NCBI GenBank assembly: GCA_903871235.1
Contig: CAIQGA010000159.1
Coordinates: 1-64,000 of the forward strand
DNA length: 64,000 nucleotides
Direction of reading: 5' to 3'
Source of the DNA: an uncultured Chlorobiaceae bacterium
GTDB taxonomy: Bacteria; Bacteroidota; Chlorobiia; Chlorobiales; Chlorobiaceae
The notes under the pieces are model-generated. The model saw only the letters and a list, made by a program, of their open reading frames with translations. It searched no databases and was not told the DNA's origin. Within the stretch, counting starts at the first letter, position 1. The number at the start of each line of letters is the position of its first letter. This document shows positions 29,706 through 39,461 of this stretch, piece after piece. Both the position numbers and the translations under genes were made by a program.

Positions 29706-31346
29706 ATGAAAATACTGATGGTTCAGCCAAATTATCATTCAGGTGGAGCCGAAATTGCCGGTAACTGGACGCCAAGCTGGGTCGCCTATATCGGTGGCGC
29801 CCTGAAACATGCGGGATTCGATCAGGTGCGATTTGTTGACGCCATGTGCGACCACCTTGATGACGACCAGATCGAAGAGGTCATCCGCAAAAACAAGCCG
29901 GATGTGGTGATGGCAACCAATATCACCCCCTCTATCTTCAAGGCGCAGGATATCATGAAGATCGCCAAAAAGGTAGACCCGAAAATCACGACAATCATGG
30001 GCGGCATTCACTCAACCTTCATGTACCCGCAGGTATTGAGCGAAGCACCCGAAACCGATTACATTGTCCGGGGTGAAGGCGAAGAGGTAACCGTCAACCT
30101 CATCCGCGAAATTGCCGCAGGCACTGATAAACAGAACCGGGGAAACATCACCGGTATCGCCTACCTTGACGAAAGCGGCAATGTGTTTGCCACAGCAGCT
30201 CACCCCGTCATCGAAGATCTCGATACCCTGACGCCCGACTGGAGCCTCTACGAGTGGGAAAAATATATCTACACCCCCCTCAACTGCCGTCTGGCAGTAC
30301 CGAACTTTGCAAGAGGGTGTCCATTTACCTGTACCTTCTGCTCACAGTGGCAGTTCTGGCGCCGTTACCGCGCCCGCAGCCCGAAACTGTTTGTCGATGA
30401 AATCGAAGTGCTCGTCAAAAAGTACAACGTCGGCTTTTTCATTCTTGCCGACGAAGAGCCAACCATCAACAAGCAGAAGTTTGTTTCACTCTGTCAGGAG
30501 CTGATCGACCGCAAACTCAACGTTACCTGGGGTATCAACACCCGCGTGACCGATATCATGCGCGACGCCGACCTTCTGCCCTTCTTCCGCAAAGCCGGTC
30601 TGGTACACGTTTCGCTTGGCACCGAGGCTGCCAGCCAGATGAACCTCAACCGCTTCCGCAAAGAGACCACCATCGAAGAGAACAAGCTTGCCATCAAACT
30701 GCTCCAGAAGAACGGTATTGTGGCCGAAGCACAGTTTGTGATGGGACTTGAGCATGAAACTCCTGAAACCATCGAAGAGACCTACCAGCTCTGCAAAGAC
30801 TGGGATCCCGACATGGCCAACTGGACCATCTACACACCATGGCCATTCTCCGATCTCTTCAAGGAGCTTGGCGACAGGGTTGAAGTACGCGACTACTCCA
30901 AGTACAACTTTGTGACACCCATCATCAAGCCCGACAATATGGAGCGTGAAGATGTTCTCAAAGGAGTGCTCAAATCCTACGCACGCTTCTACGCACGCAA
31001 AACCTTCTTCAGCTACCCCTGGATCAAGGACCCCTATGTGCGCAAGTACATGCTTGGATGTTTGAAAGCTTTTGCCCAGACCACCCTTACCAAGCGCTTC
31101 TACGACATTGACCGTGTCAAGACCAAGAACCGCAAAATTGAGATTGATCTCGGCTTTGACAAGTCAAGAATCCTTACGCAGGACGAAGTCAAAAACCTCA
31201 AGGAGCTGCGCCCCGAGATGGTTGCCGACATGAGCTTCGGCCTCAAAGAGGCAGGCTACCAGCGTGAACACGACGAACACAACTGGGACGAGTTTGACGA
31301 ATCCACCATCAAGGATCGTAACTCCTCGACCGTACGCAACTGCTGA
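29706..31346 (+). CDS. bchE: Anaerobic Mg-protoporphyrin IX monomethyl ester oxidative cyclase
   Basis: This 546-aa radical-SAM enzyme forms the isocyclic (fifth) ring of bacteriochlorophyll without oxygen, in an anaerobe. Residues 1-150 are a B12-binding-like domain (MKILMVQPNYHSGGAEIAGN; TTIMGGIHSTFMYP). The [4Fe-4S] CxxxCxxC motif is in ARGCPFTCTFCSQW near residues 204-211. The C-terminal third is the BchE-specific extension. It is preceded by 146 bp and a good Shine-Dalgarno (GGAGGATGGAGACCG before ATG), and is closed by a terminator. Dependence on cobalamin links it to cobB elsewhere in the window. Confidence 0.95.
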   Translation: MKILMVQPNYHSGGAEIAGNWTPSWVAYIGGALKHAGFDQVRFVDAMCDHLDDDQIEEVIRKNKPDVVMATNITPSIFKAQDIMKIAKKVDPKITTIMGGIHSTFMYPQVLSEAPETDYIVRGEGEEVTVNLIREIAAGTDKQNRGNITGIAYLDESGNVFATAAHPVIEDLDTLTPDWSLYEWEKYIYTPLNCRLAVPNFARGCPFTCTFCSQWQFWRRYRARSPKLFVDEIEVLVKKYNVGFFILADEEPTINKQKFVSLCQELIDRKLNVTWGINTRVTDIMRDADLLPFFRKAGLVHVSLGTEAASQMNLNRFRKETTIEENKLAIKLLQKNGIVAEAQFVMGLEHETPETIEETYQLCKDWDPDMANWTIYTPWPFSDLFKELGDRVEVRDYSKYNFVTPIIKPDNMEREDVLKGVLKSYARFYARKTFFSYPWIKDPYVRKYMLGCLKAFAQTTLTKRFYDIDRVKTKNRKIEIDLGFDKSRILTQDEVKNLKELRPEMVADMSFGLKEAGYQREHDEHNWDEFDESTIKDRNSSTVRNC

Positions 31347-31380
31347 ACCGCAGCGATTTGGTGTACCATGCCCAAAAAAG

Positions 31381-31410
31381 AAAACCCTCCGTTGTCCGGG
31401 GGGTTTTTCT
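31381..31410 (+). terminator. Terminator after bchE
   Basis: AAAACCCTCCG pairs with CGGGGGGTTTT (one T.G wobble), loop TTGTC, followed by T-rich sequence. It ends the bchH-bchM-bchE unit just before the convergent acyltransferase gene. Confidence 0.85.
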
Positions 31411-31427
31411 TTTGGATACAATTCCAC

Positions 31428-32333
31428 TTATGGTTCCATCCGTTTCCAGCGATTGTGCAACCAGAACCACTCTTCAGGGTAACGATAAATAAAGCGTTCC
31501 AGTACTTTGGTGTAGCGACGGGCAAGTTCTTCAACGTCGGCTTTGGTACTGCCAAGATCGCCTGACTCAACCTCTTCAGTCTTAAACGTATAGCTACCAT
31601 TTTTGGTTCGGCGGCACATTCCGACGAAGAGCGGAACTCTTGCCTTGAGGGCAAGGTAGGCTGGACCGAGAAAAACTGCAGTAGGACGCCCGAGAAAGTC
31701 CGTAACAAACGAAGCGCCAGGGTCAGACTGATCACCCAACAAAACGACAATTTCTCCATTGCGGAGCGCTCTTAGCCCATCACGGAGTGCTGTACAGTCA
31801 TAGATAATCCGGTTACCGTGCATCGTTCTCCACGCATTGATCTGCTGATCAATTCTAAAATTTTTCAGCGGCTTTGCCACAATGGTCAAAGGGGTCGCCA
31901 ATAATCCACAGCAGAGACCGAGCAACTCCCAGTTTCCAAAGTGCGCGGAGACAAGTACCCCACCCTTTTTTTGGTCAACCGTTTTTGCAAGAAAATCAGC
32001 GGCATCAACGTCAAGAAGTTTTGCGGCATCTGCGACCGTTTTGATCATGGGAATACGAAGCATTTCAATAATATTCTCAGCCTGGTTGCGGTAAACCCAG
32101 GCTGCAAGAACATTAATTTCCGCACTGCTTTTTGCAGGAAAAGTTAACGCAAGGTTCCCGGTTACAAGAGGCCGCCTCGTTTTAAGAATGTGATAGACAA
32201 AATTCCCGAGTACATGGGCTATTACTGTAGAATTTTTTCGACTTATGTTTCTGACCAGCAGACCAAGAGCCATCATAAGGTTATAGAGTGCCTTCTGTAA
32301 CAAATCCCTCTTTTTTTTCCTTCTGCGCTTCAT
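31428..32333 (-). CDS. LpxL/HtrB-type lipid acyltransferase
   Basis: This 301-aa membrane-associated protein has the lysophospholipid-acyltransferase fold of the lipid A secondary acyltransferases: GGVLVSAHFGNWELLGLCCG carries the catalytic H-x4-E, then IVLLGDQSDPGASFVTDFLG with the conserved D and the later substrate motif PTAVFLGPAYLALKARVPLF. A hydrophobic N-terminus (LYNLMMALGLLVRNISRKN) is a likely membrane anchor. It would add a secondary acyl chain to a lipid A precursor; the exact position is not visible. It is convergent with bchE and divergent from rfaE2, another LPS gene. Confidence 0.85.
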   Translation of the reverse strand: MKRRRKKKRDLLQKALYNLMMALGLLVRNISRKNSTVIAHVLGNFVYHILKTRRPLVTGNLALTFPAKSSAEINVLAAWVYRNQAENIIEMLRIPMIKTVADAAKLLDVDAADFLAKTVDQKKGGVLVSAHFGNWELLGLCCGLLATPLTIVAKPLKNFRIDQQINAWRTMHGNRIIYDCTALRDGLRALRNGEIVVLLGDQSDPGASFVTDFLGRPTAVFLGPAYLALKARVPLFVGMCRRTKNGSYTFKTEEVESGDLGSTKADVEELARRYTKVLERFIYRYPEEWFWLHNRWKRMEP

Positions 32334-32457
32334 TGAAAATAATAGAATCTCTTTTAACTATGCGGACAATCGAAGAGTATACATTAAATTAAGAAAAAGT
32401 ATCGAACATTTATCTTTTAGAGAGCTTGCAGCTCATGAGTGTAAAGGGGTAATCACT

Positions 32458-32967
32458 ATGACTGGTTCCGGCAAGCTGGTAAGCCGATGCGAGGCTCGTG
32501 AAAAAGTGAGGGCATGGCAGGCTTCGGGCAAAAAAGTTGTCTTTTCAAATGGCTGTTTCGATCTTCTTCATGCCGGGCATGTTGAGTACCTGCAGGCAGC
32601 CAGAAAGCTTGGCGATGTGCTTTTGATTGGTCTGAACAGTGATGCTTCAGTCCGCCGACTCAAAGGAGCGAGCCGGCCTGTCTGCTGCGAAGCCGACCGG
32701 GCCACGGTACTCTCTGCGTTGCAGGTTGTTGATGCGCTCACCCTTTTTGATGAGGATACTCCTGAAGAGCTTATTGGCACGTTACTACCGGATATTCTTG
32801 TCAAAGGAGCTGACTGGGCCGTCGAACAGATTGCCGGAGCGCGGGCCGTGCTCGACAATGGAGGTGCGGTTTTAACCATACCTTTGCTTGAAGGACGTTC
32901 AACAAGCACTCTCATCGAAAAAATCATCCAACACTATCAATCAGAAATCAGCAGTGGAACGCCTTAA
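32458..32967 (+). CDS. rfaE2: D-glycero-beta-D-manno-heptose 1-phosphate adenylyltransferase (RfaE domain II)
   Basis: This 169-aa nucleotidyltransferase activates the LPS heptose as ADP-heptose. It has FSNGCFDLLHAGHVEYLQAA (the HxGH motif), then GLNSDASVRRLKG and the ending GRSTSTLIEKIIQ. In E. coli this activity is fused to a kinase domain (HldE); here it is separate, as in many bacteria. Its last 14 bp overlap the start of the TamB-like gene. Confidence 0.92.
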   Translation: MTGSGKLVSRCEAREKVRAWQASGKKVVFSNGCFDLLHAGHVEYLQAARKLGDVLLIGLNSDASVRRLKGASRPVCCEADRATVLSALQVVDALTLFDEDTPEELIGTLLPDILVKGADWAVEQIAGARAVLDNGGAVLTIPLLEGRSTSTLIEKIIQHYQSEISSGTP

Positions 32968-35900
32968 ACACTATAGCATCAAACTGCTCACTGCATGTTT
33001 GGCATTTGCGCTCCTGCTGTCGCTTACGGCCCTGATTGTGCTGAACAGCGGAGTGCTTGACCAGTATGCCAAAAAGCGGGTTCTTGCCATTTTTAATGAA
33101 AAATTTTACGGGCGGCTTGAACTGCAAGAGGTGCGCCTGAATTTTCCCAACAAGGTCACCCTGATCAACCCCCGCATTTATGGCCCCGGGGAGAAAACAG
33201 CGGCTCTTGAGGCGCAGGCAATTTCACTGAAATTCAACATTCTGCAACTCCTTCAGCCTGATATCAGAACATTATATCTCCGTCAGTTGACAGCCAACAA
33301 GCTCAGCGCAAGGATTATTGAGCAAAGCGACGGAAAACTCAACCTTGATCTTGTTTTCAAGTCACGCGATCGCGATTCGACGAGAGCACCGCTCGACCAT
33401 TTTTTTTGTAAAACACTTCAGATGCAGAACAGCAAACTCTCTTTCTCCACAAAGAGAGGGCGCCCGGGCAATTGGCCGCTTGATGCCAATGCCCTTAATC
33501 TTGAACTCTCATCATTCACCGTCAAAAAAAATTTTGTGCGCGGAGCAATTGAAAAACTGCACTTCATCCTCCCCAAAAAGCAGTTTTCTCTGCGGCAGGC
33601 TTCTGGAAGATTTCTCTTTTCTGAAAATCGTTCAGAGCTGCTTGCCCTGAAAATTGCGGCCAATAAAAGCCATGCAGAACTCTCGGCAACCCTTGATCAC
33701 TTTAATATTTTTTCACGCCAACGGCAGAAAGAGCTTGCTCTTGCCAACTCTTTTCTGAATGTGCAAGAACTTGCGCTGCAGAGCGATGACCTGAAGCTCT
33801 TGTACCCGCCGCTTGTTATACCGCCAGGAATCTACACCATTAAAGGAGATGCAAAGGGAAGAAAAGATAACATTGAACTCATCAGTGCGCTTCTAAGCAG
33901 CAACAAAAGCAGGGTCGCCGTTAAGGGAGAGTTACTTAACCTGCTCGATAAAAAGGCTTTTGCCTATGAACTGAAATGCGACAGTTCGAAAATTGCTGGC
34001 ACTTTTGTTGACTTTTTTTTGAAAGAGAGCCCTCTGAAGGAGATCGCCAGCAAAACCGGCGACATCACTTTTCTTGGCAATGCAAAAGGAACTCTTAAAG
34101 CGCTAAAGGCAGAAGTAAACGTGCACTCTCTGCCCGGAGATATGTCGCTCAGTGGTGAAGCATCAAGGGATGAGTCGGATCGTGTTGCATACAAGGGCTC
34201 CTTTGTACTGAAAGAATGCAAACCACACCTCTTCATGAAGGGGGAAAACGGAAAAAGCATGCTCAACGCTTCAGGCAGTTTTGAAGGAACTGCGGCTAAG
34301 GGGGAGGGCAACCAGGTCGCGCTTGCTATGAAACTGGGCAACTCTTTCTGGCAAAATCAGCCGGTGAAAGAGGGCTCCGTGACGGCAAGGTACGACGGCC
34401 AGTTGCTCAATACTACTCTTTTTCTCAACAACGATCTGACCAGCTTCAATCTTGACGGTGAAATTGACTGGAAAGGAGGCGTTGCCCGGTACCGTGCTTC
34501 CGGTAAAACTGCCGCCCTTGATGTTTCAAAAATTCTCGGTTCCCAAGAGTTTACAACCGACCTGAACGGAGCATTTGCCCTGCAGGGTTCGGGATTTGAT
34601 GCAAAAATGATCAATGTTTCTGCTGCTCTTCAGTTTTCACCCTCTGCCATTAACGGGTTCCAGTTAAAGGAGCATTCAAAAGTTTCCGTTGAGATTGTTC
34701 AGAACGCCAACTCTTCACAAGCGAGCATCAGGAGCGATTTTCTTGATCTTCTTGCGGAAGGCAATTATACGTTTGAAGAGCTGATCACTCTCTGCAACAC
34801 ATCATCTTCAGCGATTGCACGTGAGGCAAGAGCGCAAAATATCTGGCGCACAGCCCTCCCCCTTCCCATCAAGGCAACAGGTGTGCTCCAAAGGCCCTTT
34901 ACCGTCAATTACCATATCTCGGTAAAAGATATCTCACCATTAATACTCTTTCTTCCCGTTCATGATCTTGCATTGCAGGGCAACGCTGATGGAAGTGCCG
35001 TTTACCGTGATGGGCAGTGTTCGATCACCGCATCAATAAACCTCGATACGTTAACCTCCCGTAAAGATTTTTCGGTTGAAAACCTCTCCTTGAAGTCCGA
35101 TCTGGTGTGCAACAGCAGCGGAGTTCCCCATGCTGCGTTAACAGGCCGGGCTTCATCGGTTACCGTTGCGGGTAAAAAAACCGGCCAGACAATTTTTTCA
35201 GGCATCTATACGCCATCTCGTTTTGAGGGTGCCATCGACCTTTCCGTAGATGATCCTGCGGAGAGGGTATCAACAAAATTTACGGTAACAAAGAGCGAGC
35301 CCGGTTATGACCTCCTCTTTCACCGCCTCTCAATAAACGATTCCTCTGGTATCTGGCAGGCAGAGCAGAACTCGCACCTCATTCTGGGAAGAACCGCTGC
35401 AAAGTTCAACCATTTTACCATTGCAAAGGGAGTGCAGCAGGCCGTGCTGAATGGAGAACTCAGCAATTCACAGTCGGGCACATTTCAATGCACCTTGACA
35501 AATGTTGAACTGAACGAGCTGAAGCGCCTTGCCCTGGACCCCTCTCTCGACAAGCTTGCAGGAACAATCAATGCCTCCCTGACAGTCAGTGGAAACCCTG
35601 ACTCAAAAACAAGCAGCCTCACGGTGAATGGAAAAAATATCTATTATGAAGAGATCTTGATAGGTACCCTGCAGGCCAATGCCTTGCACAATGGCAGGCA
35701 ACTTCGTTTTGAGTTACACAGCAGCCCTTCCAGGCCAGAAAAAATCGAAGCGAAAGCAACCCAGCTTATGAACACCATTGATGGAAGCGGAACGTTACCT
35801 CTTGCAATCAGTTACTATCCCCTCAATGTCCGGATGGTGGAACATGAGACTCTCGGTGCAACATTCCGCTCTGATAACCTTTCTGCCCAATTTCTTCATT

Positions 35901-37489
35901 ACCTGCTACCCTTCTTTGAATCGGCTGAGGGCATTATTCCGACGACGCTCAAAATTGAAGGGACTACGCCGAGACCCGATATTTACCTGACAACTCATCT
36001 GCAGAATACCACCATCAAAATAGCACCAACCCAGGTCTCCTACCTGCTTAAGGGTGAACTTTATGTCACTCCAAAAGCTATTGAACTCCGAGAGATCAAA
36101 ATAAGCGACAAGAGCAACGGAAGCGGAGTCATCAATGGAGTGGTAAAGCTTGAAAAACTCAACCCCATGGGACTGGATCTCATGGGCACATTTAACAAAC
36201 TCCTCCTGTTCAACAAAAAAGATAACGAGGATGAGACCTCATTTGGCACCATTACCGGTACAACCCGCAATATTCTTTTACATGGCACGCTCTCCGAACC
36301 AGTTATCGAAGGAGAGCTGAGGATTGATTCAGCAGATTTTTCACTCTACCGATTGGGAGCCAATGAGAGCGCAAAGTATGTTGGCGTTGACAAATTTATT
36401 GAATTTATACCACGTTACCCATCACGAAACACTGCTGAGATTGAAAAGACAAAGGCTGCGGTAAAACCGGTAGAATTTTATCACTCGCTGATCGATATTC
36501 TGCAAATCAAAAACCTCAGGCTCAGCAATATTGAACCACTCAAGTTGAACGTTATTTTTGACCGGCTCAGGGGGGAACAACTGGAATCGTCAATCAACAA
36601 CCTCTCTTTGATTGTCAGCAAAAACAACCAGCAATATCAGCTTTTCGGATCGGTGAACATCATTGGGGGCAAATACAAATTTTCCAACTCAAACTTTGAT
36701 TTGCAGGATGGGGGAAAAATAAACTGGAACAGTGTTGATATACGAAGCGGCGCCATGGATAATATTTACGGGACGAAAGCTATCAGCGTCTCAAACCAGC
36801 AGAGTGGAGAACGCGACAATGTAAAGCTGCTGCTTGCCATCACCGGTACACTCAATACGCCTCAGGTCGCGATGGGCTATTACATGAATGAGCAGACGCA
36901 GCCTTTTGCATCAGTCAACATGATTGGCGGGCAGCCAAGCCAGATCGACTCGAACGCAGAGCTGAACGTCATCTCTTTGTTACTTTACAAACAGTGGTAT
37001 ATCCGTCCGGGAAGCAGCGGTATAAACAATAATATTGCCGTTTCAAGCGTAGGGTTTTCGGCTGGAACCGGTATTCTTTCATCCCGGATTTCAAGGCTCA
37101 TTCAGAATATCGGCGGACTTGAAAGTTTCAATCTCAATGTTGGTATGGATAAGCGTGGCGCTCTGAGCGGTCTTGACCTCTACTTTGCACTCAGCGTTCC
37201 GGGTACCGGCGGAAAAGTCCGCTTTATCGGCACAGGAAGTTCTCCCGGAAACAGGGAGTCATCCACTGCAAATTATTATGGTACGGCACAAAAAATTGAG
37301 TATCGGGTGACTCCGAAAGTCTATTTCGAAGCTTCGCGCTCTTATGGGCAGAACGGAAATACAACCTCAGGCACCAATTTGCAAAAACCCGCTGAAACAT
37401 GGGGTGTCAGTCTCTCCTACAAAGAACGTTTTCAAAGCTGGGATCAGTTCTGGAAACACCTTATCCCGTCATCCAACAAGAAGAAATAA
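32954..37489 (+). CDS. TamB-like (DUF490 / AsmA-type) envelope protein
   Basis: This protein of about 1511 residues has one N-terminal membrane segment (LLTACLAFALLLSLTALIVL, residues about 11-30) and a very long beta-helical body. Its C-terminal 350 residues carry the DUF490 core (for example INNLSLIVSKNNQQYQLFGS, then LFGSVNIIGGKYKFSNSNFD and LQDGGKINW), the conserved region of TamB. TamB-like proteins bridge inner and outer membrane and move phospholipid or help fold outer-membrane proteins. The start is a GTG at 32954 (VERLKHYSIKLL) inside rfaE2; a frame from 32888 would duplicate rfaE2 coding DNA. It is probably translationally coupled to rfaE2. No tamA neighbour is present. Confidence 0.85.
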   Translation: MERLKHYSIKLLTACLAFALLLSLTALIVLNSGVLDQYAKKRVLAIFNEKFYGRLELQEVRLNFPNKVTLINPRIYGPGEKTAALEAQAISLKFNILQLLQPDIRTLYLRQLTANKLSARIIEQSDGKLNLDLVFKSRDRDSTRAPLDHFFCKTLQMQNSKLSFSTKRGRPGNWPLDANALNLELSSFTVKKNFVRGAIEKLHFILPKKQFSLRQASGRFLFSENRSELLALKIAANKSHAELSATLDHFNIFSRQRQKELALANSFLNVQELALQSDDLKLLYPPLVIPPGIYTIKGDAKGRKDNIELISALLSSNKSRVAVKGELLNLLDKKAFAYELKCDSSKIAGTFVDFFLKESPLKEIASKTGDITFLGNAKGTLKALKAEVNVHSLPGDMSLSGEASRDESDRVAYKGSFVLKECKPHLFMKGENGKSMLNASGSFEGTAAKGEGNQVALAMKLGNSFWQNQPVKEGSVTARYDGQLLNTTLFLNNDLTSFNLDGEIDWKGGVARYRASGKTAALDVSKILGSQEFTTDLNGAFALQGSGFDAKMINVSAALQFSPSAINGFQLKEHSKVSVEIVQNANSSQASIRSDFLDLLAEGNYTFEELITLCNTSSSAIAREARAQNIWRTALPLPIKATGVLQRPFTVNYHISVKDISPLILFLPVHDLALQGNADGSAVYRDGQCSITASINLDTLTSRKDFSVENLSLKSDLVCNSSGVPHAALTGRASSVTVAGKKTGQTIFSGIYTPSRFEGAIDLSVDDPAERVSTKFTVTKSEPGYDLLFHRLSINDSSGIWQAEQNSHLILGRTAAKFNHFTIAKGVQQAVLNGELSNSQSGTFQCTLTNVELNELKRLALDPSLDKLAGTINASLTVSGNPDSKTSSLTVNGKNIYYEEILIGTLQANALHNGRQLRFELHSSPSRPEKIEAKATQLMNTIDGSGTLPLAISYYPLNVRMVEHETLGATFRSDNLSAQFLHYLLPFFESAEGIIPTTLKIEGTTPRPDIYLTTHLQNTTIKIAPTQVSYLLKGELYVTPKAIELREIKISDKSNGSGVINGVVKLEKLNPMGLDLMGTFNKLLLFNKKDNEDETSFGTITGTTRNILLHGTLSEPVIEGELRIDSADFSLYRLGANESAKYVGVDKFIEFIPRYPSRNTAEIEKTKAAVKPVEFYHSLIDILQIKNLRLSNIEPLKLNVIFDRLRGEQLESSINNLSLIVSKNNQQYQLFGSVNIIGGKYKFSNSNFDLQDGGKINWNSVDIRSGAMDNIYGTKAISVSNQQSGERDNVKLLLAITGTLNTPQVAMGYYMNEQTQPFASVNMIGGQPSQIDSNAELNVISLLLYKQWYIRPGSSGINNNIAVSSVGFSAGTGILSSRISRLIQNIGGLESFNLNVGMDKRGALSGLDLYFALSVPGTGGKVRFIGTGSSPGNRESSTANYYGTAQKIEYRVTPKVYFEASRSYGQNGNTTSGTNLQKPAETWGVSLSYKERFQSWDQFWKHLIPSSNKKK

Positions 37490-37517
37490 ATCCTTGAGGT
37501 TTTTGTAAATTGCCGAC

Positions 37518-38783
37518 ATGACCATTCTGCAATCAAACCCGGGGGCAAACGTCTTGAAAGGGAAAAAAATCATTATCGGTATTTGCGGTGGCATTGCCGC
37601 CTATAAAATACCGCAACTTGTAAGGCTTTTGAAAAAAAGAGGGGCCATTGTAAGAGTAGCGCTTACGGAGGGTGGAGCCCATTTTGTGAGTGAACTTGCG
37701 CTTGCCACTGTTTCTGAAGAGCGAGTTTACCGCAAGATCTTTCCTCCAATGGAGAGTGAGGGAGTTGATTTTACACGCCACATCTCTCTTGGTGAATGGG
37801 CTGACGCCCTGGTGATTGCACCGGCTACCGCAAATACTCTGGCCAGGCTCAGCGCAGGCCTTTGCGACGACATGCTTGCCGCAATTTTTCTTACGCTGCG
37901 ACCAGGCAAACCGGTACTGATTTTTCCGGCCATGGACGGCCAGATGTTTCTATCTCACTCTGTGCAAAGAAATATAGCGACACTTGCCACCCAGGGGTGC
38001 TCCATCATCAACCCTGAAAGCGGGGAACTTGCATCAGGGCTATGCGGGGTTGGCCGTATGCCGGAACCCGAGGCCATCCTTCGGGCTCTTGAAGAGGCAC
38101 TGCACGAGACCGGGGAATGCTCTCCGCTTTATGGCAAAAAAGTTGTCATCACCGCAGGACCAACACGGGAAAAAATTGATGACGTCCGCTTCATCTCCAA
38201 CTACTCTTCAGGAAAAATGGGTTTTGCCATCGCCCGCGCTGCGGCAAAACGGGGCGCTATCGTCACGCTTCTTGCAGGACCGGTTCATCTTCCAACGCCT
38301 CCGGGTGTGGAGCGACTGGATGTTGAAAGTGCTGCGGAAATGAACGCTGCCGCCGAAGGCTTTTTCAACAGTTGTGACCTTTTTATCGGCGCTGCCGCGG
38401 TCTCTGATTATCGCCCTGCCACACCTTACGAAGGCAAAATGAAAAAGGATAAGGAGGAAATTGAGCTTGCCCTTGTAAAAAATCCTGATATTCTTGCGAG
38501 ATTCGGCCTTCAGAAAAGCGCTTGTCAACTTGCAGTGGGATTTGCCCTTGAAACCCGAACAGGCCTCGAAAGTGCCCGAAAAAAACTGACCGAAAAAAAC
38601 CTTGACCTTATTGCTTTCAATTTTTTTGACCGGAAAACATCAGGTTTTGATGTTGATACAAATATCCTTACCCTGATAGGGAGCAACGGAGAAATAACGG
38701 AACTTCCGCAACTGACGAAAGACGCTGCCGCCGGAAAACTTCTTGATGCAATAGAACAACTCTGCCTGAAAGACAGACACTAA
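37518..38783 (+). CDS. coaBC: Bifunctional phosphopantothenoylcysteine decarboxylase/synthase
   Basis: This 421-aa protein makes 4'-phosphopantetheine in CoA synthesis. The CoaC flavoprotein half (about 1-200) shows IIIGICGGIAAYKIPQLVR, the active-site His in HISLGEWADALVIAPATANT, PAMDGQM and the Cys in SGLCGVGRMPEPEAIL. The CoaB half (about 205-421) starts KKVVITAGPTREKIDDVRFI and includes ISNYSSGKMGFAIARAA. Complete. It is 28 bp after the TamB-like gene. Confidence 0.95.
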   Translation: MTILQSNPGANVLKGKKIIIGICGGIAAYKIPQLVRLLKKRGAIVRVALTEGGAHFVSELALATVSEERVYRKIFPPMESEGVDFTRHISLGEWADALVIAPATANTLARLSAGLCDDMLAAIFLTLRPGKPVLIFPAMDGQMFLSHSVQRNIATLATQGCSIINPESGELASGLCGVGRMPEPEAILRALEEALHETGECSPLYGKKVVITAGPTREKIDDVRFISNYSSGKMGFAIARAAAKRGAIVTLLAGPVHLPTPPGVERLDVESAAEMNAAAEGFFNSCDLFIGAAAVSDYRPATPYEGKMKKDKEEIELALVKNPDILARFGLQKSACQLAVGFALETRTGLESARKKLTEKNLDLIAFNFFDRKTSGFDVDTNILTLIGSNGEITELPQLTKDAAAGKLLDAIEQLCLKDRH

Positions 38784-38807
38784 CCCCTGAAAACAGAGGA
38801 CTGCTTC

Positions 38808-39458
38808 ATGCAAAGTTTTTTATTCGATAACGGTGAACGCTGTTTGCCTCAAGTGGGAAATACCGCTTCATCATCCAGCGAACTGGAACTGTTAGCGGAA
38901 AAAGCAAAGGAGTGTCAAAACTGTACACTTGCTGAAACAAGGTTAAACGTCGTTTTTGGTGAAGGTAACCCTTTTGCAGGAGTTGCCATTATCGGAGAGG
39001 CTCCGGGAGCGGAAGAAAATGCTTCCGGCAGACCTTTTGTTGGACGATCAGGGCAACTCCTTGATACAATCCTAAAAGCTGCCGGATTCTCCCGCCAGGA
39101 GGTTTATATTTGCAATATTGTAAAATGCCGACCTCCCGGAAACAGAAACCCACTCAAGGATGAAATAAAAAGCTGCAGACCATGGCTTCTTAAACAGTTG
39201 CAGATTGTCAAACCCAAGGTGATTTTGATTCTTGGTAAAGTCGCAGCCAACACCATTTTTGAAAACAGACTAGCTCTGGGAGCGATGAGGGGAAAAATGA
39301 CTATCTGGAACGAATTTGAGTGTTTTATTACTTTTCATCCGGCAGCAGTGTTGCGTAACCCTCACTTGAAAAAGGAGTGGCTGGAGGATATTCAACTGAT
39401 GACTGGCCATTACGAAACGGTTGGCTGCAAAAAGAATGCACGTGAAAATGAGAATTGA
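38808..39458 (+). CDS. Family 4 uracil-DNA glycosylase (iron-sulfur type)
   Basis: This 216-aa protein removes uracil from DNA. It contains GEAPGAEENASGRPFVGRSG (active-site region, GEAPG) and FITFHPAAVLRNPH (the HPAAxLR motif). Four cysteines for a [4Fe-4S] cluster are visible: ECQNC near residue 36, VKCRPPGNR near 107 and SCRPWL near 123. The N-terminal about 20 residues lack similarity, and a GTG or internal start is possible. It sits four bases before dnaB. Confidence 0.9.
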   Translation: MQSFLFDNGERCLPQVGNTASSSSELELLAEKAKECQNCTLAETRLNVVFGEGNPFAGVAIIGEAPGAEENASGRPFVGRSGQLLDTILKAAGFSRQEVYICNIVKCRPPGNRNPLKDEIKSCRPWLLKQLQIVKPKVILILGKVAANTIFENRLALGAMRGKMTIWNEFECFITFHPAAVLRNPHLKKEWLEDIQLMTGHYETVGCKKNARENEN

Positions 39459-39461
39459 ACG

